Below are positions 13,246 to 28,427 of a DNA stretch of 28,427 bases, one piece after another. Positions within the stretch are counted from its first letter, which is position 1, and every line of letters begins with the position of its first letter. The notes below the pieces were generated by a model that saw nothing but the letters and a program-made list of their open reading frames with translations, made no database searches and was not told the DNA's origin. The translations under genes were made by a program, and so were the position numbers. Source of the stretch: Pigoraptor chileana (Eukaryota > Opisthokonta > Filasterea); contig CALSCR010003823.1 in the NCBI GenBank assembly GCA_943704495.1, positions 6,151 through 34,577 on the forward strand, read 5' to 3'.

Positions 13246-15077
13246 TTACAGCTCCTGCTTCTTCTTCTTCTTCTTCTCGGGCGCACCAGAGATCACGGCA
13301 TCAATGTTGTTCTCCACAGTGGCCTCCTGCTTGAGGTACTTGAGGAATCCCTCGACCTCGCGCTCCCCAGTGAACTTCTTGGGGTTGAGCTTGTTGTTTG
13401 CGGGCGCAAAGTAGATGGTGGGGTAGCCCTGCACTGCAAACGCAGGGTGTCCCTCGTTGGCAGTCGCGTCCATCTTGGCAATGATAATGTTCGGCTCTCC
13501 CTTCAGCTTGCTCGCGAGCTCGTTGTACTTGGGCTCAAGCGACTTGCAGTGGCCACACCACGGCGCGTAAAACTCAATCAGCACGTCCTTTGTGGGATCC
13601 ATCACAATGTCATCAAACGTCTTGCCCACAACGACAACAGCCTCATCGGCGTTCTGGCTCTGGGGCACGGGCTCAGACTTGACGTAGGGTTCGACGCTGC
13701 CATCGAGCACGCCCGCAACAAAGGCGCGCAGACCGTCCACGCTGAACTCGCCGTTGCGCACAAAGCGCTTGCCGTTCTTCTCGGCAACCGTCACAAACTC
13801 GCGCACTTCAACGCCAGCCTGGGAGAGGGAGCCGCGGAACTCGGACTCGGAGCCAATGGCAACAATAGCCTTGCCTGCAAATTCGTTGGCGACCTTAAGG
13901 ACGCGGTTGCGCCAGTAGTTGGTACCTGCGTTTAGGGAGAGGCAACGGGGACAATGTGTGTGTGTGTGAGGGCGAATGGTATCGAGAGAATCAGTCCACG
14001 AACAATGGCTAAAACGAAAAAGAGCATCACACAATCAAGCAGAGACCCAAACAAGTATCACATACACACACAAACAGCCCACACATATCTACACACACAC
14101 ACAGCCACACACCCTTTGCATTGCGGCGGTAGTCGACGTTGTAGTAGACAGTGACGAGAGGGAGACCATCCTCCTTAGAGCGGCGCTCAAAACGGTCCTT
14201 GTTCTCCGTGGTCACGTGGCTGCACGGGCCAACGCTTGCGCGGTAGATGAACGCCTCGAGGTCAGTGACAGAGTTGTCACCGGAAAACTCCTGCAGAAAA
14301 GAGCGAGAAAGATGTAGGATTCAAATCAGGGCATTGTGCGCTGTGCCCATGGACTCCACAAAACAGCGAGAAAGAAAGAAGATGTCGGACTTACTGAGCA
14401 GGAAGACACACACGCACACATACCACAAACAAGGGATGTGACCAGGATCTATCAATAATAATACAGAACGACTAACACAGACAGAGCAGCGTCCCTGCGG
14501 GGGGGGGGGGGGGGGGGGGGGGTGTGTGTGCTGGCAGGCGAGATTCGGCTGACGGAGCGAGAGAGAGAGGGAGAGAGGGAGAAGGAGAGACGCACCTGCT
14601 TGGTGGACTCGCCCTTGGGATCCAGCTTCGGGGGCTGGTACACAAACACGGCGGACCCAGACACACCATTGGCCGCAAGAACACCAGCATCCAGCGTGTG
14701 CGCAAAGCGGAAGTTCTCGCGGAGCTTGTCGGCGGCCTGGTCGGTCACGTGGGTGACGTTGCGTTGGCAAAATACAAAAACAGGAAACGAGAGTTGGGTG
14801 AGCGAGAGAGAAAAAGAAGATAGGGTTGACTTGGTGTGAGAGACTGACTACCAATGTGGCACATATCAAAGTCAAAAATAAGGTAAATGCAGCAACGAGA
14901 TTTGGCTAAGGTTACGAGCGAGACAAAAGTGAGTGGCGACCCCATACAAAGACACAAGGCGATCTACAGCTGTGACTTTGCAGCACAGCGATGGATTACA
15001 CAATGCCACTGTATTGACGACAGAGGGGACAAGAGACTGAGATTCCGTGAGGGTCAGTGGACACATTGGCATCTTGC

Positions 15078-15114
<37 letters not shown>

Positions 15115-16203
15115 CAGAATCACACGCACGAATCAGGGCAAAAAATGACCCATACCTTCAAAAACGTGCGGTAGAGGGCAGACTCGTTGTCGAAAAATCC
15201 GACGACGCTAACGTCCTCATTGCTGAGAAAGCGTGTGAGCTCCTCGGCCGACGCAATTGTCTTGCTGCTGGGGCCGACCTGCGAGCGCATGTACTTGACA
15301 AAGGAAGTGGCATCACGGCCGCCCTGGTACTCGCCAGCAACCTCGCCCTTGCGGAAAAGCTGCACACAGCCGGGGATGCAGTCATATAATGAGCACACAC
15401 ACACATATACAAAGAATAAATTGAAAAAAAAATGAGAGAGAACACGATAAGTAGCATAACGTTATAATAAATTCAAATAATGCAGACGGCCATGGGAGGG
15501 CAAAACAAGACAGCCCTGACACACACAACGCTCACCTTAATGGTGGGGTAACCGGAAACGCCAAACTTGGAGGCAAGTTCGCTCTCGACAGTCGCATCCA
15601 CCTGTAGAGTGAGCATCAAAGAGCAGCACACAAGCAGATGAGGAACAGCAAGCAACGTAGTGGAAGGCACAAGACAGCAAGATATCAAGACATTGTGCCG
15701 TGATTAAGCAGCTACTTGCAAGTCGAATACCACACACAGCAGTCGCGTACTCTGGAAACATGGTCACTAAAAGGCCTCAAAAATGCACCTTAGCAATGCG
15801 AATCGGGGGGTCGTTCTTCAGCAGCTCAGTCGCAGCCTTCTCATACTCGGGTTCAAGGCGCTTGCAGTGGCCGCACCTGCCAATCCACAGAGAGCGAGAG
15901 AGCGAGAGACAGAGACATAAGCAAAGAAACAATATGAGCCAAGCCACATTGCAGGTACCGTTTTGCTGCTGCACCGTGCGAATTCATAAACGCCTCTTTC
16001 GCCACAGACAAAGTTTAGGAAGCCAAACATGCTAGTTCATCTTGACTGACCACGTACCAAGGAGCAAAAAACTCAACAAGAAGAGCATCCTCCTTGCGCG
16101 TAATCTCATCCCAGTTAGCCTTGGTCAGGTCAAGGACATCGCCGGCAAGCGCAACGGCCGCGACGCACGCAAACAGCGTGAGGATAAGTGCCGAACGCGC
16201 CAT
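13246..16203 (-). CDS. PDIA3: Protein disulfide isomerase, ERp57/PDIA3-like
   Basis: Exons, read right to left: 16203-16058, 15876-15789, 15601-15536, 15359-15156, 14736-14596, 14290-14113 and 13925-13246; total 500 residues (human ERp57 is 505). It forms and rearranges disulfides in the ER lumen. The first 20 residues ([20 protein letters not shown]) form a signal peptide. Domain a has APWCGHC, the codon for W split by intron 1. Domains b and b' include [25 protein letters not shown] and [18 protein letters not shown] is a marker shared with ERp57 rather than classical PDI. Domain a' has [24 protein letters not shown] and [24 protein letters not shown]. The tail is a lysine run ending KQEL, a KDEL-type retrieval signal. 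Both active sites are intact CGHC. Convergent with PMCA, divergent from POLQ. Confidence 0.96.
14499..14522. repeat. Homopolymer G24 (C24 on the sense strand) in PDIA3 intron 5
   Basis: Twenty-four consecutive G on the plus strand, flanked by a TG stretch and a purine (GA) tract up to about 14590. On the transcript it is C24. The DNA can form a G-quadruplex/i-motif pair; the exact length may be affected by sequencing. Confidence 0.9.
15080..15113 (-). repeat. (CA)17 microsatellite in PDIA3 intron 4
   Basis: About 17 CA units on the plus strand, so TG on the sense strand of the isomerase gene, some 40-75 bp after the intron 4 donor at 15155. Confidence 0.9.
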
Positions 16204-16301
16204 CTTTTTACTACAATGTGACAACAAAAAATACAAAATGGGTGGGAATGTGCTGGCTGTACATTTACCCCATTCTATAATGTGTGTGCGGTGGAGAATT
16301 C

Positions 16302-16448
16302 GCTTGTGTGTGTGTGTGTGTGTGTGTGTACATGGGTGTGTGTGTGTGCGTGTGCGTGTGTACATGGGTGTGTGTGTGTGCGTGTGCGTGTGTGTGTGTG
16401 TGTGTACATGGGTGTGTGTGTGTGTGCGTGTGCGTGTGCATGTGCATG
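16302..16448 (+). repeat. Compound TG/CG microsatellite with three TACATGGG-interrupted units
   Basis: Alternating purine-pyrimidine DNA with tgtacatgggtgtg at about 16328, 16360 and 16404, each followed by tgtg and cgtgtgcgtg runs, so the array has a higher-order unit of roughly 32-44 bp. It lies just upstream of the isomerase start (CA on that gene's sense strand). Strong Z-DNA potential. Confidence 0.85.
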
Positions 16449-16669
16449 TCATCACATCACATGTCGGATCAGTCAAACGGCAACAGCTGGCGTAACCCCC
16501 ACCTTGCATAGGCACTCTCTTCCCTTCCCACACTCTGGGCGCCTCATGATTTACTCTGAACCAAAATGCATATCATGACAAGCCCACATTTGGGTGGGCA
16601 AAAGCAACTTCTTGCGTGATTGCAGCGGATGTTGTTTGGTATTGAGCCTATTTCTGCGGGCAAACGAAG

Positions 16670-16688
16670 CGTGTCACGCTCTGATTGG
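16670..16688 (-). promoter_or_regulatory. ER-stress-element-like site (CCAAT-N9-ACACG)
   Basis: On the minus strand, in the direction of the isomerase gene, CCAAT is followed after exactly nine bases by ACACG. The mammalian ERSE is CCAAT-N9-CCACG, so there is one mismatch. ERSEs drive unfolded-protein-response induction of ER chaperones, which fits the gene it faces, but whether the element works in this lineage is inference. Confidence 0.4.
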
Positions 16689-16738
16689 TCACTGGTCATC
16701 CAATCTCCACTCCCATTGGCCGGCTACATGACGTCATG
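16684..16738. promoter_or_regulatory. Three CCAAT boxes and a CRE-like palindrome
   Basis: ATTGG at 16684-16688, CCAAT at 16700-16704 and ATTGG at 16715-16719, then CATGACGTCATG at 16727-16738, a perfect 12-bp palindrome containing the full CRE TGACGTCA. Clustered NF-Y and bZIP-type sites are typical of ER-chaperone promoters; the assignment is by motif only. Confidence 0.5.
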
Positions 16739-16752
16739 CTGACGCGACATGT

Positions 16753-16791
16753 ATGCGAGATCTCGCATGCGCATATTGCGAGATCTCGCAA
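16753..16791. promoter_or_regulatory. Two 16-bp perfect palindromes with GCGAGATCTCGC core
   Basis: ATGCGAGATCTCGCAT at 16753-16768 and TTGCGAGATCTCGCAA at 16776-16791 are each perfect palindromes sharing the 12-bp core GCGAGATCTCGC; centres are 23 bp apart, about two helical turns. Seen directly. A binding site for a dimeric factor is the simplest reading. Confidence 0.6.
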
Positions 16792-17218
16792 AGCCGTAAT
16801 GTGTGTGACACACAATCAATCAGAGTTTCAAAAAATCATAATTCCAATTTTGGTGATCCACTCGTAACAATCCATTTTGCCGATTACGTGATAAGACACG
16901 AAATGTACATGCAGGATGTGGAATCCCGAATGACGTTGAAAGTGCATAGAAATTCGACTGCATGCGCGTCGAATCGAGGGCAAATATGCGATACCGTGGA
17001 CGGCATAATTGTTTCACACGGATCTTGAACACTTCAACTGATCCACATCTGCCCCGTTTGTGGCGGGGTCGCCCGCAGTAAGATCCCTCCATGAACCGGA
17101 CTCTATAGCGTAAGCCAAATGCCACTGGCATTTTATCTGCGCGCGCTGTTTGTGACGTGTTTTATGTCCGGCGTGTGTCATCCATATCCCGATCGATCCA
17201 ATTCCTGATCAAGGGACG

Positions 17219-25161
<7,943 letters not shown>

Positions 25162-25418
25162 TATGACTGCGTTTTGGCCCATCGTTTGTGTGGGGATGCA
25201 TCAGCGTTGACTGGTGTATCCCAGCGGATCACCGACAAGCCTCCAAGCGCACGGAGTACCTCGCGCAATCACGCCCTCACAATCAGCATCTTGAACCGGG
25301 TTGCGGTGTGCAGGCGGCAGCGTCGACGCGCTGAGAACAAACGGCGAACTCGTCGCGTCGATGCCCTTCCAAAACGAGACGGTTAATTCATGCAACTCCA
25401 GAGATAAGCGAGCTTGCA

Positions 25419-25474
25419 GTCACTGACATAGCGTATTGGGTCCGCGGTCACTGACATAACCATTGGGTCCCGCG
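25419..25474 (+). repeat. Two tandem copies of a 28-bp repeat
   Basis: Copies 25419-25446 and 25447-25474 share gtcactgacata and ttgggtcc...cgcg, differing in the middle few bases and by one indel. Function unknown. Confidence 0.8.
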
Positions 25475-25779
25475 CTATGGTGTAACGACCGTTGCAGGAG
25501 GAACAGGCGGGCTTTCACGCGCACCGTCAATTCCGGCGTCGGGGAAGAGTTGCGACCCGATCACACACCGCAAACGACAACTGACGTTGACGTAATCTCC
25601 GACATGAAACCGGCGACATCGCATATGTAGCTCTCTCCCACCATTTTATCCCTGTGCAAACCGACACCGAAAAATATATGTTGGAATTATCATTTGTGTG
25701 TTTGCCAACATGTTAGGCAATGTACTAGTAAGCCTTCCAACAGCAATAGACACTGCAGCGGCCGCCGGCACCCGAACTC

Positions 25780-25866
25780 AGCCCGCCGGCGTACTGAGTG
25801 GCTGGGACTGAATTTGAACCCGCGGTGTCCGGGCTCATTGCGCGGGAGTCGGCTTTCCCCCGGGCA
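25780..25866 (-). other. tRNA-like / possible tRNA-derived element (degenerate)
   Basis: On the minus strand GGGTTCAAATTC resembles a pol III B box (GGTTCGANTCC), preceded by AAAGCCGACTCC and CCCGGACACC in the order of a tRNA D-arm end, anticodon arm and variable region. The T-stem pairs poorly (GCGGG against TCAGT) and no good A box or acceptor stem was found. It could be a decayed tRNA or the head of a tRNA-derived SINE, or chance. Confidence 0.2.
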
Positions 25867-26165
25867 GTATTATGGGATTTGCCATCACTCTGAGGCCTTG
25901 TGCTTGTCGTCCAAGTGATGGCCATTCCCCTACTGCCGGGGGAAACAGTCACCAGAGTCATAATGCCGGTTGCCAGTCAGTGGTTTAGCAACTGATCACG
26001 TGCCGAATCAGACGAACTTCGAGGAACTGATTGGGAGTCTATCGGAGACTGTCGGCCAAGTGGCTGCGGTCCGAGTCAGTCACACGGTCAGTGGAGCCCT
26101 GAAGTAATGGCGTCCCAACACGCCAACAGTTTTAAATTACACACTGGAAGATCCGCCCACAGAGA

Positions 26166-27276
26166 ATGCAGGAAAGCGTGCTGTTTGTATGCCTCGGTGG
26201 GTAAAATGTCAGCCGCTTTTCATTTCTTTTGGTTTCCAAGCGACAAATTCAACAATTGATGTAGTTATAAATTAATGTCCATTTCTGAACTGCACCCGTT
26301 TCAATGCGACAAAAGGAAACATTTGCCGGTCGCCGATGGCGGAGGCTGTGTTTAACCACATTGTCGGTGAGCGCGGGGAGGCGGCCAAGTGGGTGGTGGA
26401 CTCTGCCGCAACTTCAAACTACAACACGGGGAGCAGTCCAGACAGCCGCACCGTCGCCGTCTGCAAGAAGCGGGCCGTGAAGATATCACACGAGGCACGC
26501 CAGGTCACAAAAGAGTGCGTGTGCTTGTGTATTTTGTGTGTGCGTGTGCGTGTGGGGAAAGATGACACTCTACCGATGCGTGCCTGCAGTTGTTGTTTCT
26601 ACACATTTAGCGTGGGCGTGGCACACATGTTTCATGCTGTTGCGAGTGAGAAATGCGTGACCTTCATTGGTCGAAGCTGTACCGATTGCTATTCTTTCGC
26701 TTTGCATCCTCATTCCCGACGACCTCATCATGAACTCACTTCTACTGAACGTGAGCAGGGATTACAAGCGATTCAAGTATATTCTGTGCATGGACAATGC
26801 GAACCTGCGAGACCTGAAGGCATTGCGACCGAAGGATGCAACGGCACACATTGCACTGCTGGGACAGTGGGACCCAAAAGGCTCAATAATAATTGAGGAT
26901 CCGTATTATGTGCGTACCTGCCGTTAAGAAACGACGGGCAAGGCCAAGTCTGTGTGGCATCCCTTGTGTTGTTTTATGTGCATCGTCGCCAATGTGCACA
27001 TTTGCAAATGCGCGCACATATGATGAGAGGCGAGGAGTAATGCAGCTTTGGGCCACGACCGACGATTCGCGGATATGTGCAACCTACAAACCACAACACG
27101 CTCCGCTCGTATTGCATCACTCTGCATCATCACACATTGACTCATATATTCCGCCCATTGTACGTGTGTTTCAGGGCGATTCGTCGGACTTTGTGACTGT
27201 TTTTGATCAGTGCCACCGCTCTGTTGTTGCCTTTCTCGACGACCCCAACCGAGACGCGCCCCAATCCTCTTCATAA
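26166..27276 (+). CDS. ACP1: Low-molecular-weight protein tyrosine phosphatase
   Basis: Exons 26166-26196, 26316-26514, 26759-26909 and 27175-27276 give 160 residues (human ACP1 is 158). It is a cytosolic enzyme that hydrolyses phosphotyrosine through a cysteinyl-phosphate intermediate. Exon 1 is only ten codons, MQESVLFVCL plus one base; the intron splits the P-loop C-L-G-N-I-C-R-S (CX5R) at its glycine. Then SPMAEAVFNHIV, WVVDSAATSNYNTG, the ISHEARQVTKED segment, YILCMDNANLRDL, and the general-acid loop EDPYY with the conserved Asp and tandem tyrosines regulated by Src-type kinases in animals. The C-terminus DFVTVFDQCHRSVVAFLDD matches the family helix, with a short extra tail. All catalytic residues are present. 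Transcribed in the same direction as POLQ, about 1 kb downstream. Confidence 0.97.
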
Positions 27277-27333
27277 TCTGTCTGCGGTTGTTGTTCTGAC
27301 TGCCATACACAACTGTAATGTGTGCCTTGCGCA

Positions 27334-27339
27334 ATTAAA
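27334..27339 (+). terminator. Poly(A) signal ATTAAA for ACP1
   Basis: ATTAAA lies 58 bp after the phosphatase stop codon, the commonest variant of the canonical hexamer and at a suitable distance. Confidence 0.55.
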
Positions 27340-27796
27340 AATGGACATTCACGAGTGCACTCAAGGTGGACGGTCACAGTAGTGTGCATGATCAAGCGCA
27401 GTCAGTGCGAATGGCAATTCAGTCGCTGAACACATCCTCATCTTACAACTGTGGTGCCGTATGCCGTATGCGCACGCAAAGCATGGTGGCACAATCGCGC
27501 ACAACTCGCCTCCGCAGTCCCAGTATTACGTTGCCTGACTTCAGCAGTTGTCAGACCTGACCTCAATGATTGCATGTGCCCTCTGTACACACCCTGCAAG
27601 CGTCACTGGCATGTGTCTGGCGGGCGACCGGATGCTCACGGATCCCCGAGTCGGCGCACCCCTCAGCTAGCCCCGCGCCGAGGGACGGAGTAGCTCAAGC
27701 CGGAGGTATTCTTTTGATCTGCCAACACGGCAGCGGCCGTCAGTACTGCACCTCCATGCAGACTGCGGTTTATGACAGTGTATTAATGGCACGGCC

Positions 27797-27932
27797 GTGT
27801 TACACACGGGTACTCACCGTGTTACACAGGAGTACTCACCGTGTTACACAGGGGCACTCACCGTGTTACACAGGGGTACTCACCGTGTTGTTACACAGGG
27901 GTACTCACCGTGTTGTTACACAGGGTACTCAC
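27797..27932 (+). repeat. 22-bp minisatellite, six copies
   Basis: Units at 27797, 27819, 27841, 27863 (22 bp each), 27885 (25 bp) and 27910 (about 23 bp) follow the pattern GTGTTACACAGGGGTACTCA plus CC. The last two contain an extra GTT. A partial inverted copy (CACGGTGAGGCACCCCTG) follows directly at about 27929-27946, allowing a hairpin with the final units. Confidence 0.92.
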
Positions 27933-28070
27933 GGTGAGGCACCCCTGGTGTTACAACAAAGCAGGTGAATTCAGTCGTCATTTGGGATGTGTGATGTCAC
28001 GCGGGAAGTGGCAGTGACGTCACTGGGTTACACGTGACGGGATGTGCATGATGTGCATGATGTGTAAGAC

Positions 28071-28134
28071 GATTCTTTCCAGGAATACTGAGGACCACAT
28101 CAGTACCCCTGATTCTTTCCGATTCTTTCCGTTC
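28071..28134 (+). promoter_or_regulatory. Three GATTCTTTCC repeats (step-type heat-shock-element-like)
   Basis: The 10-mer occurs at 28071-28080 and in tandem at 28111-28120 and 28121-28130, followed by GTTC. TTC cores recur at 10-bp spacing (28113, 28123), then 28132. HSF can bind direct nTTCn units spaced by one helical turn (step-type HSE). They lie 125-190 bp before an STI1-like start codon, a heat-inducible gene in yeast. Confidence 0.4.
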
Positions 28135-28257
28135 ACACAAAGCACTAAAACAAACGACGAACAGCTTTTAAGTTTTGAACTGTCCAAAAACGCAGTCACA
28201 CTGGTCGAACTCGTTGTTCGAAAGCGACGTTGGCGTTGTCAGCAGATTATTGGCACA

Positions 28258-28337
28258 ATGAGTGCAACCGAGTTGAAAGACCGGGGGAAGGCGGCGTTGA
28301 AGGCGGGCAATCTGCAGCAGGCCTGCAAATTGTACAG
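28258..28337 (+). CDS. STIP1: TPR co-chaperone, STI1/HOP-like, first exon (partial)
   Basis: ATG at 28258 opens 26 codons plus two bases ending at a GTGTGC donor at 28338. The peptide MSATELKDRGKAALKAGNLQQACKLY followed by a split Ser/Arg codon is the first helix pair of a TPR repeat. It resembles the start of STI1/HOP (ELKEKGNKALSVGN...A..CYS). HOP bridges Hsp70 and Hsp90 in the cytosol through three TPR domains. Only one half-repeat is visible, so other N-terminal-TPR proteins (SGT, TTC, PP5-like) remain possible. The rest is beyond the right edge; the window ends inside the first intron in a (GT)n run. Confidence 0.62.
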
Positions 28338-28366
28338 GTGTGCCACGCTGGATCATGCGTTGCGGT

Positions 28367-28368
<2 letters not shown>

Positions 28369-28419
<51 letters not shown>

Positions 28420-28427
28420 GTGCGTGC
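28369..28427 (+). repeat. (GT)n microsatellite at the window end
   Basis: More than 20 GT units beginning about 30 bp after the donor of the TPR gene's first intron and running to the end of the window, on the sense strand. Confidence 0.9.

Larger units (their letters stand above)
16204..17218. promoter_or_regulatory. Divergent promoter region between PDIA3-like and POLQ genes
   Basis: About 1 kb without coding sequence, serving both divergent genes. From left to right: a long TG microsatellite, an ERSE-like site, three CCAAT boxes within 36 bp, a CRE-like palindrome and a pair of 16-bp palindromes (all listed separately). The cluster at 16670-16791 is the most promoter-like part; it lies about 470-590 bp from the isomerase ATG and 430-550 bp from the polymerase ATG. 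Confidence 0.55.
25162..26165 (+). other. Intergenic region between POLQ and the tyrosine phosphatase
   Basis: About 1 kb. No coding exon could be supported on either strand. It contains a 28-bp direct repeat (25419-25474), a tRNA-like B-box stretch on the minus strand (about 25780-25865) and a CACGTG E-box near 25998. No clear AATAAA for POLQ was seen. The phosphatase promoter should lie at its right end. Confidence 0.45.
27340..28257 (+). promoter_or_regulatory. Intergenic region upstream of the TPR gene
   Basis: About 900 bp with no supported coding sequence; open frames here come from repeats. It holds the 22-bp minisatellite (27797-27932), a short array of gatgtgcat/atgatgtgcatg units at about 28040-28062, and three copies of GATTCTTTCC close to the next gene. 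Confidence 0.45.

Noticed and set aside
25694-25918. 74-codon open frame in the POLQ-phosphatase gap
   Set aside because: No domain, compositionally odd, and partly overlaps the tRNA-like stretch.
27797-27932. CRISPR-like array
   Set aside because: Units are contiguous 22-25-bp repeats without unique spacers, and the genome is clearly eukaryotic.
28077-28085. STAT/GAS palindrome TTCCAGGAA
   Set aside because: A single 9-bp match that arises where one GATTCTTTCC repeat meets AGGAA; too weak alone.

Overview
The window is nuclear DNA of an intron-bearing eukaryote. Every coding stretch I recognise is broken by GT-AG introns of about 65 to 420 bases, with splice phases that rejoin conserved protein families exactly. 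The gene set fits a unicellular holozoan, most likely a choanoflagellate. It includes an HCF-1-type kelch protein, katanin p60, a plasma-membrane Ca2+ pump with an animal-style C-terminal calmodulin-binding helix, an ERp57-like disulfide isomerase, a helicase-polymerase theta, a low-molecular-weight tyrosine phosphatase and a TPR co-chaperone. The species call is inference; no marker in the window settles it. I see no bacterial operon, virus, transposon or CRISPR array.

Layout from left to right: (1) 124-581, minus, first two exons of a host-cell-factor kelch gene running off the left edge. (2) 1512-4512, plus, katanin p60, six exons, divergent from gene 1. (3) 5034-7070, plus, a class I SAM methyltransferase in seven exons, some junctions uncertain. 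(4) 8258-12449, plus, plasma-membrane Ca2+-ATPase, five exons, 1119 residues. (5) 16203 down to 13246, minus, ERp57/PDIA3-like isomerase, seven exons, 500 residues, ending KQEL, convergent with gene 4. (6) 17219-25161, plus, DNA polymerase theta, six exons, about 2315 residues, divergent from gene 5. (7) 26166-27276, plus, low-molecular-weight phosphotyrosine phosphatase, four exons, 160 residues. (8) 28258 onward, plus, first exon of an STI1/HOP-like TPR protein cut by the right edge.

The genes do not form a pathway. They are housekeeping loci for microtubule severing, calcium export, ER folding, end-joining DNA repair, phosphotyrosine signalling and chaperone work. The non-coding DNA is the more unusual part. 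It holds a paired-palindrome element, CCAAT boxes and an ERSE-like site between the isomerase and polymerase genes, a perfect CArG box upstream of the calcium pump, a (CAA)26 tract touching a 3' splice site, a C24 run inside an intron, a 22-bp minisatellite, and TG tracts that lie on the sense strand of most introns, usually toward the donor side.

The best candidates for something less ordinary are the polymerase theta architecture (long disordered region at the N-terminus, very short helicase-polymerase linker) and the recurring TG-tract arrangement in introns. I found no clearly new multi-gene system.
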